DNA of 64,000 nt, from contig CAJQOP010000048.1 in assembly GCA_905479945.1 (NCBI GenBank), positions 1 to 64,000 on the forward strand, in the 5' to 3' direction. Positions 29,718-39,951 of this stretch are shown here, in pieces (the first letter of the stretch is position 1; the number at the start of each line of letters is the position of its first letter). The notes below the pieces were generated by a model, which did no database searches, was not told the DNA's origin, and was given only the letters and a program-made list of their open reading frames with translations. Made by a program: the position numbers and the translations under genes. This stretch comes from an uncultured Glaciecola sp. Lineage in GTDB: Bacteria; Pseudomonadota; Gammaproteobacteria; Enterobacterales; Alteromonadaceae.

Positions 29718-30056
29718 TTAATTAACATCAGCTTTGATCTTAGCCTTTTGGCGTTCAAAAGCTACCCAGAGTAAAAACTCTTGATAGAGCACATCATTTG
29801 TAGTTTTGCTATCTTGCCATTTCTTAAATTGCTCGGATGTACAAACAACGTCTTCTTTCACTAACTTTTCTTTAGTCGTGCCTTTAAAAAGTGTCGTTAG
29901 ACTGATCTGGCCACTTTCGTCTGAAAATATACCTTCTCCATCGTTCATCTCCTCCTGCGCTTGCGCAGTTGTGACGAATGATAGAAATATAAAACTCATG
30001 AGTTTCAAACATCTAATACTGTTGGAATGCGCAGTTGAAAACATCTTTGGAGTCAT
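29718..30056 (-). CDS. Hypothetical secreted protein
   Basis: 112 aa with signal-like N-terminus (LMSFIFLSFVTTAQAQ); no family recognised. Confidence 0.5.
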   Translation of the reverse strand: MTPKMFSTAHSNSIRCLKLMSFIFLSFVTTAQAQEEMNDGEGIFSDESGQISLTTLFKGTTKEKLVKEDVVCTSEQFKKWQDSKTTNDVLYQEFLLWVAFERQKAKIKADVN

Positions 30057-30138
30057 ATTGTTAAACCCTATTATCTAGTTAATTGTGTTTCGCCGCAGAT
30101 AGAGTGAGCGAAAACTAATTCGCTCACTCTTCAATTAT

Positions 30139-31170
30139 TTAAAGTTTGACCATCCCACCAATAGCCAATGAGTTAAACGAATCTTGACCTTCAGTGTCGC
30201 CTTGAGTCGCTTGGATCCAAAATCTCACTCCTTTGGTTGGTGCGTAGTGATATGCCACAGTTGTTCGGTCATGGTCAGCACCCGCAATACCGTCCGCAGA
30301 ATTGCTTCCATATTGGCCTAAGCTAACACTCGCAGCGTGCTTGCCTTGTGTGTAACCTAGCTTCCAATTTAAGAAATCTCGTTCACTATTATTAACTAAG
30401 TCAGACTCACCGTAGGTTGCGGTAAAATTAACACCCGATCCGTGCTTATATCCCGCTAAAATGCCTCTTCCACTTTCAGCTCCAAAAAATCCTGGTGTGC
30501 CATTGCCGTCAATGTTAGCTTGCGGATCTGTATCATTATCTGCATCTCCAAAATCACTTACCCAAGCATTCGCTCGCCAACCATTCTTGGCATATTTAAC
30601 AGCAAACTCTCTACTACTGTCCTCGCCTTGCTGAGCGTAGAATTTTATGCCTCCCATGAAACTTGGCGACTCATAAGCTATGCGTTCACTAAAGATGGAT
30701 TGTGTTTGTACAAAAGGTGTTTGGCTTTGTCCCGCAGGGCCTCTTCTCGTTGAACCAAAACGTTGGCTCATACCGAGAGGATCTGACCACCATGTTCCTG
30801 ACTGATCAACATCCGAAGCAATCCAAGTTATCGACGCACCAGTTCCTAATTTTACCTTTCCATATTTGCCTGACACCCAAATTTCTTGGATTCTGTTTCG
30901 TGCATTCGAGTCTGACTGTAGAAGGTTTGAAACACCCTCGTCTAAGCCAATTTCTACTTGAGCGCCAAAAGTAAGGCCATCGTAATCAACTGAACCTTTA
31001 ATGCCGATAGTCGATTCTGCAAATTCGTGTCTACCAAAATATAAATCATCCGAGGTGTCATCGCTGACTACATTGTAGATCACGCGACCGTATGCAGTGA
31101 TATCTGCAATTGCATATGTTGGCATAATAAACGGTGTTACTAAAACAGCTGCTGTGAGTAATTTTTTCAT
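30139..31170 (-). CDS. Gram-negative porin (16-strand type)
   Basis: Signal peptide; ADITAYGRVIYNVV, FAESTIGIKGSVDYDGLTFGAQVEIG, terminal aromatic-rich beta strands. Confidence 0.85.
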   Translation of the reverse strand: MKKLLTAAVLVTPFIMPTYAIADITAYGRVIYNVVSDDTSDDLYFGRHEFAESTIGIKGSVDYDGLTFGAQVEIGLDEGVSNLLQSDSNARNRIQEIWVSGKYGKVKLGTGASITWIASDVDQSGTWWSDPLGMSQRFGSTRRGPAGQSQTPFVQTQSIFSERIAYESPSFMGGIKFYAQQGEDSSREFAVKYAKNGWRANAWVSDFGDADNDTDPQANIDGNGTPGFFGAESGRGILAGYKHGSGVNFTATYGESDLVNNSERDFLNWKLGYTQGKHAASVSLGQYGSNSADGIAGADHDRTTVAYHYAPTKGVRFWIQATQGDTEGQDSFNSLAIGGMVKL

Positions 31171-31201
31171 TATTTTTTCCCTTTTATATATTGTTGTGTT
31201 T

Positions 31202-32482
31202 TTATTTTATTATTAGGTAGTTTGGCATCAGCAGAACTAAGGCCAACACCACTATTTGTATTAAAATGAATGGAATGACACCTTTGTAAATAGTCGTTGT
31301 TTTAAGCGATTTTGGCGCTACGCCTTTTAGATAAAACAGACTAAAGCCGAAGGGCGGTGTCAAAAATGAGGTTTGTAAATTGAGTGATATTAATATTGCA
31401 AACCAAACCAGATCGATATTTAAGGCCATGGCAACTGGCGTTAAAATAGGCACAATCAAGAATGCGATTTCGATAAAATCGATAAAAAACCCAAGAATTA
31501 AAATGGCCAACATAGCGAGTAGAATGAACGTCCATTTTTCGCCTGGTAATTCCATGAAGAACTCTTCGACTAAGTACTCACTCCCCGAATAGCTAAACAC
31601 CATTGAGAATGCCGTTGCACCTATCAGCACGGCAAATATCATTGCGGTGACTTTAACTGTCTCTTTAGACACTATGTGGGTAGTTAGAAAAGACAACTTT
31701 CCGTAACATGCGGCTAAGACTAACGAGCCGATAGCTCCAATCGCAGAAGATTCTGTTGGTGTTGCGATACCGCTGAAGATAGAGCCCAGTACCACTATAA
31801 CTAAGGTTAAAGGTGGCACAATGTCTTTCATTGCCTGCACCAATAGTTCTCGCCTACTCTCTGTGACGACTAAAGGTGGACAAAACTCTGGTTTAATTTT
31901 GCCTAAAACTAAAATATAGATGGTGTAAGCGGCTATTAGTAAACAACCAGGTATGATGGCCGCTTTGAATAGATCCCCTACTGGAACACCCATTACGTCC
32001 CCTAAAATAATCAAAATAATGGATGGCGGAATAATCTGGCCCAAGGTTCCCGACGCACAAATCACTCCAGCGGCTGTTGGCTCGTGATAGTTGTTTTTCA
32101 ACATGACGGGCAATGATATAACTCCCATAGCGACGACGCTTGCACCAACAACGCCGGTAGATGCGGCCAATAAAGCACCTACTATTATGGTTGAAATGGC
32201 AACGCCACCTGAAAGTCCTCCAAATAGCTTTGCTGATGATTCTAATAACCGTTCTGCTAATCCTGTTTTTTGTAACACGATCCCCATAAAGATAAACATA
32301 GGAATGGCCATTAAGGTCGTGTTTTCCATTATGTTCATAATGCGATAAGGCATAAATGCAAATAAATCGGTTCCTAACACGATGACGCCCACGATCACTG
32401 ATATTCCCGCAAAAGTGAACGCAACCGAATAACCTAAAAATAAGCACAGCAAGGCAATTAAAAACAGAATAATACCGGTCAT
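31202..32482 (-). CDS. TRAP transporter large permease (DctM family)
   Basis: 426 aa, FIFMGIVLQKTGLAERLLE, IIPPSIILIILGD, LTPPFGFSLFYLKGVAP. Confidence 0.93.
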   Translation of the reverse strand: MTGIILFLIALLCLFLGYSVAFTFAGISVIVGVIVLGTDLFAFMPYRIMNIMENTTLMAIPMFIFMGIVLQKTGLAERLLESSAKLFGGLSGGVAISTIIVGALLAASTGVVGASVVAMGVISLPVMLKNNYHEPTAAGVICASGTLGQIIPPSIILIILGDVMGVPVGDLFKAAIIPGCLLIAAYTIYILVLGKIKPEFCPPLVVTESRRELLVQAMKDIVPPLTLVIVVLGSIFSGIATPTESSAIGAIGSLVLAACYGKLSFLTTHIVSKETVKVTAMIFAVLIGATAFSMVFSYSGSEYLVEEFFMELPGEKWTFILLAMLAILILGFFIDFIEIAFLIVPILTPVAMALNIDLVWFAILISLNLQTSFLTPPFGFSLFYLKGVAPKSLKTTTIYKGVIPFILIQIVVLALVLLMPNYLIIK

Positions 32483-32997
32483 TTTCTATTCTCCGCTGAT
32501 TTTACAACTGTGATAATTTGAATGTTTTTGAGTGTCACGTACAAAATACTAAGTAAGAGGAATATGCTTGATACCGGAATAACTGAGCGGACAATCCATC
32601 TATAAGGTAGGCCACCAGGATCAGCACTGCCCTCTCCCATGCTATAAGCATCCATTGTATAGCCCCAACTAAAATACAAAATGAGCAAAGTAAAAGGCAA
32701 AGCGAACAGTACTGAACCGCCAATGTTAATAAGAGCTTTATAGCGTTCGCTCATTTTTTCATAGAAAATATCAACTCGTACGTGACCGTCTTCTTTTAGC
32801 GTATAACCCACTCCCAACATGAACATTGCTGCAAATAAATGCCACTCTAGTTCTTGCATTGCTATGCTGACGTCATTAAATAGATACCGCATTACCACGT
32901 CATAGAAGACATTTAGAATCATCAAAATCATTAGTAGACTGCACAAGTTGCCAAGTCCATTCAGGATTTTTTCAAGAAGGTGAATTACAACTTTCAT
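32479..32997 (-). CDS. TRAP transporter small permease (DctQ family)
   Basis: Four-TM 172 aa protein, YTLKEDGHVRVDIFYEKMS; overlaps dctM. Confidence 0.88.
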   Translation of the reverse strand: MKVVIHLLEKILNGLGNLCSLLMILMILNVFYDVVMRYLFNDVSIAMQELEWHLFAAMFMLGVGYTLKEDGHVRVDIFYEKMSERYKALINIGGSVLFALPFTLLILYFSWGYTMDAYSMGEGSADPGGLPYRWIVRSVIPVSSIFLLLSILYVTLKNIQIITVVKSAENRK

Positions 32998-33079
32998 TAT
33001 TTAACTCTTAGCAACGGCACACAGACTTCGTGTGCCTTAATTGAATAAATAGATTAAATTTTTGCAGGGTCAGTCAATG

Positions 33080-34165
33080 CTATTTAGCATCAAAATTGTC
33101 AAGATAAGCCCTATCAGAGAAATTAGTCCAAGCTCTTATTTGGTCTTGATAGGTATAAATTGATTCTAGTATTTCCTTAGTTTTTGGGTCTTTATCAGCA
33201 GCTTCTTTTAGTAGTTCAGCTGTAGCAATTCTGATTTTGGCCATGACAGGTTTTGGAAAGGAGCGAATTTTCACGTTAGGGTATTCATCTTGCAACAAGG
33301 CTAAATTAACCCCACTTTCATGCATCGATTGAGCATACATATCGTAAGCTGCAGCTTTCATAGCGATGGTAAGAATTTGTTGAAGATCAGGCGGCAATGA
33401 ATCATAGGCTTTTTGATTTACCATGAATTGCAATTCAGTTGCTGGCTCATGCCAACCGGTGTAATAAAATGGCGCAATTTTGTGAAATCCCATACGCAAA
33501 TCTAATGAGGGACCAACCCACTCTAATGCATCTATGGTATTGCGTTCTAGTGCCGTATAAAGCTCACCTGAAGGAATATTGGTAGGCTTCGCACCTAACT
33601 TTGCAAGTACCTCTCCAGCAAAACCGGGGATGCGCATTTTTAAGCCTTTAAAGTCTTCAATTGAATTAATTTCTTTACGAAACCAACCTCCCATCTGATT
33701 ACCGGTATTACCGCCTGGAAATGACATTATGCCGTATTGGTCATACGTCTTTTTCATCAACTCCATGCCGCCGCCATAATAAAACCAAGCATATTGCTCT
33801 GGTGCTGTCATCCCAAATGGAAGGGTAGTAAAAAATAAAGTATTAAAGTCTTTTCCTTTCCAATAGTAAGATGCAGAGTGCCCCATTTGATATTGACCAC
33901 TTTTGACAAAGTCAAAGATACCGAGAGCTGATTTATGTTTATTAGCTGAATCGATTCTAATGGTTAGTCGACCGTTAGACATTTCGTCTACCATTTTGGC
34001 CATGTTTTTCGATGCATCACCAAAAATTGGAAAGTTTGGTCCCCATGTTTCAGCCAGTCGCCATTTATATTTTTTCTGGTCGTCCGCAATAGCAGGTTGT
34101 ACTGCAACAGACGCTAGAATTAATACGCCAGTGCACAATCGATATATTTTGTTAGCCAAGTTCAT
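33080..34165 (-). CDS. TRAP transporter substrate-binding protein (DctP family, TakP-like)
   Basis: Signal peptide; MGGWFRKEINSIEDFKGLKMRIPGFAGEVLAKLG, ALERNTIDALEWVGP. Confidence 0.9.
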   Translation of the reverse strand: MNLANKIYRLCTGVLILASVAVQPAIADDQKKYKWRLAETWGPNFPIFGDASKNMAKMVDEMSNGRLTIRIDSANKHKSALGIFDFVKSGQYQMGHSASYYWKGKDFNTLFFTTLPFGMTAPEQYAWFYYGGGMELMKKTYDQYGIMSFPGGNTGNQMGGWFRKEINSIEDFKGLKMRIPGFAGEVLAKLGAKPTNIPSGELYTALERNTIDALEWVGPSLDLRMGFHKIAPFYYTGWHEPATELQFMVNQKAYDSLPPDLQQILTIAMKAAAYDMYAQSMHESGVNLALLQDEYPNVKIRSFPKPVMAKIRIATAELLKEAADKDPKTKEILESIYTYQDQIRAWTNFSDRAYLDNFDAK

Positions 34166-34255
34166 ACTTAATGCCTCATTTTCTGCAAATGCAGTGATTA
34201 AAAATCTATGCTTTTTTTGTTAACTAGATGTTAAACACCTGAGGGAAATAAACTA

Positions 34256-34294
34256 TTCGGACGAATACCGAAGCGACCTAGGTAGAACCACCTA
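34256..34294. promoter_or_regulatory. Candidate operator in the TRAP / two-component intergenic region
   Basis: TTCGG-N7-CCGAA (34256-34272) and TAGGT-N6-ACCTA (34279-34294) inverted repeats. Confidence 0.4.
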
Positions 34295-34371
34295 CGTGTT
34301 AATAGATTGTGAATAAGGCGCTAACCTGAAATACTGTTCACTGCGAGAATATGAGATAGAGGTAGGTAAAC

Positions 34372-35769
34372 GTGAACTTTAGAATGCGACTTATGTTAAT
34401 AGCCGTTTTGCAGGTCGTATTAACATCTTTGATTACCTATTACTTTGTAACAAAAGAGTATCGCGATTTATCGAGTGAAAGTTTAATTACATTAGAGAAA
34501 TTCTTAATTGACCAAAAAAAGCAGGAGCTTAAAAATTACACGTCATTGGCAAAGTCGTCTGTTGATCATCTATATTTAGATTCATTACCTGAGAATACAG
34601 TTGTAAAAAACTTAGTTGCGCGAGTTTTTGATGGCCTTTTATACAACGGAGAAGATGGTTATTTTTTTGTTTATGATGGCAAAGGTACTAATATTGTGCA
34701 CCCAAAAGAGCCCTTCAGAATTGGCAATAATTACTGGGATCTTGAAAATGAATCTGGTGAGAAAATCATTCAAATATTATTGAGTAATGCAAAAAATGGT
34801 GGCGATTATTTCCGTTATCCTTGGTTGAAACCTTCTCTGAAAGAGCCATCTGACAAACTTGGGTATTCCATTTATTTGGAAAAGTGGGATTGGATGATTG
34901 GCACAGGTGTATACCTAGATGATGTTTATACCCAGCTTAGTCAACTTCAAAGTGAAATGGATCGCCATACAAGCAAAACCAAACAAATAATATTGATTGT
35001 TGCGATTTCATCTATTTTCATGATTTTTTTGTTTGGCTTAATTGTTAATTTGAATCAAAAGAAGAAAACTGATTTAAAAATAAATGAACTTGGACAACGG
35101 ATAATCACCTTGCAAGAAGACGAACGCAGACATTTTTCTCGTGAACTTCATGACGGGATTGTTCAGATACTTATATCCATCAAATATTCGCTAGAGGCTA
35201 CTGCCCGATATATAGAGAAAGCTAATATGGATAAGCCTGAGCAATTAACTAAAGCGGAAAATAACTTAAGCACCGCGATCCAAGAAATACGTCGTATTTC
35301 ACATCATTTACACCCTCGTATACTTGATGAATTGGGTTTATCAGCAGCGCTTGAAGCGCTTGCCAATGAGTTCACCGAGCGCAGTGCAGTCATAGTAAAG
35401 ATTGTGAAGCCTGCAGCTAGGAAGTTGCTACCAGACAATATAAACACAAGCCTTTATCGAGTAGTACAAGAGGCATTAACAAATATCGAAAAGCACGCCA
35501 AAGCAACTCAGGTTGCTATTACTTTTGAGTTTCAGAACAACTGGCTCACCCTGAGCATTTCCGACAACGGCTGCGGATTTGATCAAGAGAAGCAAGAAGC
35601 GAAGCCTCTGCATGGAATAGGGTTGAGAAACTTAGCCGAGAGAATTGAATATCATAGCGGCAGATTTACCGTCGTATCGAATCCTAGCGGCACTAGTATT
35701 GAAGTCATGATCCCTAAATCTAGCTTCGTCAATCATTTCAATCAAACAAGTTTTGAGGCCCAAAAATGA
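34372..35769 (+). CDS. Cache-domain sensor histidine kinase (NarX/HisKA_3 type)
   Basis: Extracytoplasmic sCache-like domain, EDERRHFSRELHDGIVQILISIKYSLE, HATPase. Confidence 0.9.
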   Translation: MNFRMRLMLIAVLQVVLTSLITYYFVTKEYRDLSSESLITLEKFLIDQKKQELKNYTSLAKSSVDHLYLDSLPENTVVKNLVARVFDGLLYNGEDGYFFVYDGKGTNIVHPKEPFRIGNNYWDLENESGEKIIQILLSNAKNGGDYFRYPWLKPSLKEPSDKLGYSIYLEKWDWMIGTGVYLDDVYTQLSQLQSEMDRHTSKTKQIILIVAISSIFMIFLFGLIVNLNQKKKTDLKINELGQRIITLQEDERRHFSRELHDGIVQILISIKYSLEATARYIEKANMDKPEQLTKAENNLSTAIQEIRRISHHLHPRILDELGLSAALEALANEFTERSAVIVKIVKPAARKLLPDNINTSLYRVVQEALTNIEKHAKATQVAITFEFQNNWLTLSISDNGCGFDQEKQEAKPLHGIGLRNLAERIEYHSGRFTVVSNPSGTSIEVMIPKSSFVNHFNQTSFEAQK

Positions 35770-36410
35770 CAATTGATGCAAATCAAAAGATCACCGTCTT
35801 ATTAGTCGACGATCATCCCATGGTACAAGATGGCCTAACGGCATGCCTATCATATTACGATGATATTGAAATAGTTGATGTATGCACAAATGGAAAAGAT
35901 GCATTGGACAAAGCCTTGAGCCTAAGACCCGATGTCATTTTGATGGATGTGAGCATGCCAACTATGAACGGCATAGATGCTACTGAAATTATTACCGACA
36001 AAATCCCAGGCACTAAAATACTGATCTTTAGCATGCATGAGAGTTCCGAATTCGTGACTAGTTCTATTCAGGCGGGTGCCGCTGGCTATATATCAAAAGA
36101 CACAACATCAGAAGAAGTATACTTCGCTATTAAAGCTATTGCAGAAGGTAAAACACATTTTAGTAGTTCAGTAGCAAGGGCGTTAATAGATAATCCAATA
36201 AGACCTGAAAATGAGAAACTTACTACTAGGGAGCAGGTAATTTTAACTTGGATTGCAAAAGGCTTATCCAGTAAAGAAGTAGCACGAAAGCTCAATATTA
36301 GTTACCGAACTGTTGAAGCTCATAGGCGCAATATCAGAACAAAACTAAATATTGAATCTTTTGCTGAACTAGTGCGCTATGCGGTCAATCATGGCTTGGT
36401 CGATTCTTAG
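35766..36410 (+). CDS. NarL/LuxR-family response regulator
   Basis: VLLVDDHPMVQDGL receiver, LTTREQVILTWIAKGLSSKEVARKLNISYRTVEAHR HTH; 4-nt overlap with the kinase. Confidence 0.93.
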   Translation: MTIDANQKITVLLVDDHPMVQDGLTACLSYYDDIEIVDVCTNGKDALDKALSLRPDVILMDVSMPTMNGIDATEIITDKIPGTKILIFSMHESSEFVTSSIQAGAAGYISKDTTSEEVYFAIKAIAEGKTHFSSSVARALIDNPIRPENEKLTTREQVILTWIAKGLSSKEVARKLNISYRTVEAHRRNIRTKLNIESFAELVRYAVNHGLVDS

Positions 36411-36455
36411 TTTGAGTAATCCATGAATGACTAAAAAATATAAATACTCAAATAG

Positions 36456-38321
36456 TTAACACGATGCTTTTGAACGCAAAATTTGTTCGAACGGAGCGGG
36501 TTTACTAAAGTAAAAACCTTGGATGGTATCGCAGTTAAGACTTCCTAAAATACTAGCTTGAGCTAAGGTTTCTACTCCTTCAGCAACGACCTCTAGCCCC
36601 AGGCTAGCGCCCAATGCAATAACAGCTTTGGCAATTGCTAAACTTTCCTCGTTGATGTCTATTTCATTAATAAGTATTTTATCCATTTTTAACTGACTAA
36701 CTTTAAAACGCTTAAGGTAACTTAATGATGAATGCCCCATTCCAAAGTCATCAATAGACAACTGAACGCCGGAGGCTCTTATTTGTTTTAATAAATCAGA
36801 TGAGTAACTCCCTTCTTTGACTAACACTGTTTCAGTAATTTCAAAAAAGATACTGTTATTTGGCATACTGCTTTTATCAACATAATTTAGTAACTTTTCT
36901 ATGTGATTATTTTCAAGTTGAGCGCCCGAAATATTAATTGATATATTAAACGAATCTGCTGATTTACTTAATAACTCTTCGGCATAAGCCAATGCTGTCT
37001 TAACTACCCATTCTCCAATGGGGATTATCAAGCCTGTTTTTTCAGCGACAGGTATAAAATCCATAGGGCTAACAAACATGTTTTCAGCATTTTTCCAACG
37101 AATTAAGGCTTCATATCCGGTTTCAATATGTGTCTTAGCATCTACTTTAGCTTGAAAATATAATTCGAATTCTTCATTTTCGATTGCAGAGCGCAAATCA
37201 CTTTCAATCTTGAATTCCTCTTTTGCTTTACTGCTAAACTGAGGCGCGAAATAACATATTTTCATATCATGTGTTTTTGCACGATACATAGCAGTTTCAG
37301 CATTTTTTAATAACGTTTCTGAACTTTCGCCGTCAGCAGGATAAGCTGCAATACCGATGCTGCAGTCCAACAAAATATTATAAGTCTCATGCTTAATGGG
37401 CATAGATAAAGCATCAATTGCGTTTTGCGCTAAGGCCGCAGTGTCATCAATTGTTTTTGCAATAATAACAAATTGATCTCCCCCCACCCTGGCCAACAAA
37501 TTGGCTTTCAGAATACTGACTTGTAAACGTTTACCAACTGATTTTAGTATTTGATCACCGAAACTGTGGCCAAATGTATCATTTAGTGTTTTAAACCTGT
37601 CTAAGTCGATGAAAACCAAACTAAATGAATTACCTTGCTGATTAGACTGTTCTATAGTTTGCTCAAGTTGGATAAAAAGGCTGCTGCGATTAGCCAATCC
37701 AGTTAATGGGTCTTGATAGGCCATTATTTCCAATTGTTCTTGCTGTTTTGAACGTTCTAAGATTATACCTATGATATAGCTTGATATAGCCAATAGTTCT
37801 TTTTGAAAGGAGCTCGGCTCTCTGCATTCAGAGGACGACAAGGCAAAGCTTCCTATAGAGTCTCCATCAACATTTCGCACAGGATTGGACCAGCAAGCGT
37901 TAAGCTCAAAATGTTCGAATACGTTACGAATATCTAAGCATCGACTATCAGTATGGACATTATATACAAATGTTGCCTCGTTTCGATATACGGCATAGCC
38001 GCAGCTTCCCGCAGTAGGTCCGGGTTCCACGTGGTTCAGCAGGGCTTGGTCTTCTTGTGATACTGATGGTGCAGAAATAACATCCATGTATTCTTGATTT
38101 TTTATCATCATAACTGTGGCTATTGACTTCGGCACTAAGTCTTCAGCCATTAGGCATAGTTCAGCTAAGATTTCTTGTTGCGGGCGGTTAGAAACTACCA
38201 TTTGTAATATGGAGTGTTGAATATTAAGTAAGGCTTGCTGCTCTTCCATCGTTAGCTGAATACTAGTGACTGGTTTAGCGTGTTTCGCTATAAATGGCAA
38301 CCTTTGTATCATTATGTCCAA
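36456..38321 (-). CDS. GAF-GGDEF-EAL protein (degenerate GGDQF, intact EAL)
   Basis: RVGGDQFVIIA; YEALIRWKN, DDFGMGHSSLSYL, VVAEGVET. Confidence 0.92.
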   Translation of the reverse strand: MDIMIQRLPFIAKHAKPVTSIQLTMEEQQALLNIQHSILQMVVSNRPQQEILAELCLMAEDLVPKSIATVMMIKNQEYMDVISAPSVSQEDQALLNHVEPGPTAGSCGYAVYRNEATFVYNVHTDSRCLDIRNVFEHFELNACWSNPVRNVDGDSIGSFALSSSECREPSSFQKELLAISSYIIGIILERSKQQEQLEIMAYQDPLTGLANRSSLFIQLEQTIEQSNQQGNSFSLVFIDLDRFKTLNDTFGHSFGDQILKSVGKRLQVSILKANLLARVGGDQFVIIAKTIDDTAALAQNAIDALSMPIKHETYNILLDCSIGIAAYPADGESSETLLKNAETAMYRAKTHDMKICYFAPQFSSKAKEEFKIESDLRSAIENEEFELYFQAKVDAKTHIETGYEALIRWKNAENMFVSPMDFIPVAEKTGLIIPIGEWVVKTALAYAEELLSKSADSFNISINISGAQLENNHIEKLLNYVDKSSMPNNSIFFEITETVLVKEGSYSSDLLKQIRASGVQLSIDDFGMGHSSLSYLKRFKVSQLKMDKILINEIDINEESLAIAKAVIALGASLGLEVVAEGVETLAQASILGSLNCDTIQGFYFSKPAPFEQILRSKASC

Positions 38322-38597
38322 GCCTCATAAAATCATTAGTTTTGAAAAGCTAGATAGTAAAAGCCCTCTATCGTCACTAAAACTTGTACTTTAGTTTAAC
38401 TTAGCATGCGCAGGATATAAAAAACAACTGATAGGTATTAATAAAGCCACAGTGAAATGCTGCTAACACAATAGTAAAAGGACAAATTATCTGCTCTGGA
38501 AGATCAGCTTAGCGAATTCAAAGCCAATTTGAAATAATTAGCATTATTACAATCGCTTGCGTAAGCTACAACAATAAACACATTAACAAGTCGAACC

Positions 38598-39791
38598 ATG
38601 GGCGATACTTCTAACTTAATACTCAGTTGGCGAACGGTCATGATGGCGATGGTTTGTTTGCCTATTATTATCTGTTTTGTGATTCTTTGTCGCAAAAAAG
38701 TCGAAAAGAAGTCAAGCTATGCACTCGCAGCACTTTTGCTAGCATGTGTACTTTCTGTCATGCCCCAAATCATTGGCTTTGCTGAGTTTTACCAAGTTTG
38801 GCCAGGACTCACTTTCTTTCCATTTGCCACTGAATTATGGTTAGGCCCTCTGCTATACATCCATGCACATTTATTACTGAAGAGTGAACCCTTAGCTTGG
38901 CGAATATGGACGCTTATTCCGGGTGTCGCTCAAACACTCTACTATAGCGCCGCATTTCTGCTATTAGGCGACTTTCAGAATAAGTGGGAATTTAGTCGAA
39001 ACTTCCACTCAATTTATGTATCGCCGTTTGAAGGCATATTGGCAATAGTTTTTATTTCAATTGCGCTTTACAAAATATGGCGAATGTATTTTCGTTACGA
39101 GACTTTCATTTTTAATACCGAATCAATCGCTATTGAATTTCAGCCCGTGTGGTTAAAACGAATAATTGTTGTTGTGCTCATTGCCGCCGGGCTACTTGCG
39201 TCTATTGAGATAGTTAGCCTATTTGTTGACTTGAGTTATACCGCTGCTTTCCCTATTCAAGTTCTCATAATGATGAGTATCGCGTGGTTAAGTATTGAGG
39301 CCGTGTGGCGACTTAATCAAGCATTCCCAAAATTACCAATACAAGAAATATATCCTACTATTGAGTGCATGAGCGAGCTCAAAGAAGGATTAAAAAGTGT
39401 AAATCCCTCCAACGACATTGAGGATATTGAGATTTCAGGCGCTTTTTCTAGCGATGACGTTCGCCAGCAGGCACTAAAAATAAACAACTCAGTAACAAAG
39501 GAAGAATGGTTTTTAGAGCCGCGTTTTTCGCTAAAAGAATTAGCCAAGCGCATGGCTAGCAATGAGGCTTATATTTCCAAAGCAATCAATCAAGGGCTAG
39601 ATACGTCCTTTAATAATTATATAAATGGTCTTCGCGTAAAGTGCGCCCAAGATCTCATGCAAACAACAACGCTGCCATTGCTAACAATAGCCTTAGAAAG
39701 TGGATTTAATTCAAAAGCGACATTCAACCGTGTATTTAAAGATTTCACTGAAAGTACGCCAAGCCAATATAAAAAAGGTCTCAAATCTTAA
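38598..39791 (+). CDS. Membrane-anchored AraC-family regulator
   Basis: N-terminal multi-TM region, C-terminal AraC HTH (LTIALESGFNSKATFNRVFKDFTESTPSQYK). Confidence 0.88.
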   Translation: MGDTSNLILSWRTVMMAMVCLPIIICFVILCRKKVEKKSSYALAALLLACVLSVMPQIIGFAEFYQVWPGLTFFPFATELWLGPLLYIHAHLLLKSEPLAWRIWTLIPGVAQTLYYSAAFLLLGDFQNKWEFSRNFHSIYVSPFEGILAIVFISIALYKIWRMYFRYETFIFNTESIAIEFQPVWLKRIIVVVLIAAGLLASIEIVSLFVDLSYTAAFPIQVLIMMSIAWLSIEAVWRLNQAFPKLPIQEIYPTIECMSELKEGLKSVNPSNDIEDIEISGAFSSDDVRQQALKINNSVTKEEWFLEPRFSLKELAKRMASNEAYISKAINQGLDTSFNNYINGLRVKCAQDLMQTTTLPLLTIALESGFNSKATFNRVFKDFTESTPSQYKKGLKS

Positions 39792-39903
39792 AAAATATGC
39801 CTCAACTTATCTTTTGGGGCGCTTTCACTTTTCATATATCCAATAATAAGCTCAACAAAACAAAGCTTTAAAAGCTAATAATTTGAATTATTTGGATATC
39901 CTT

Positions 39904-39951
39904 ATGAATGCCTCTATAAATGCCTCTATAAATACTTCTATAAGTGCTTTC
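39904..39951. repeat. 12-bp tandem repeat at the 5' end of the S41 peptidase ORF
   Basis: ATGAATGCCTCT/ATAAATGCCTCT/ATAAATACTTCT/ATAAGTGCTTTC. Confidence 0.8.

Noticed and set aside
31893-32447. 184-aa ORF overlapping the TRAP DctM gene
   Set aside because: Alternative frame of a well-supported DctM gene; composition (Arg/His/Ser/Cys-rich) is typical of a shadow ORF.
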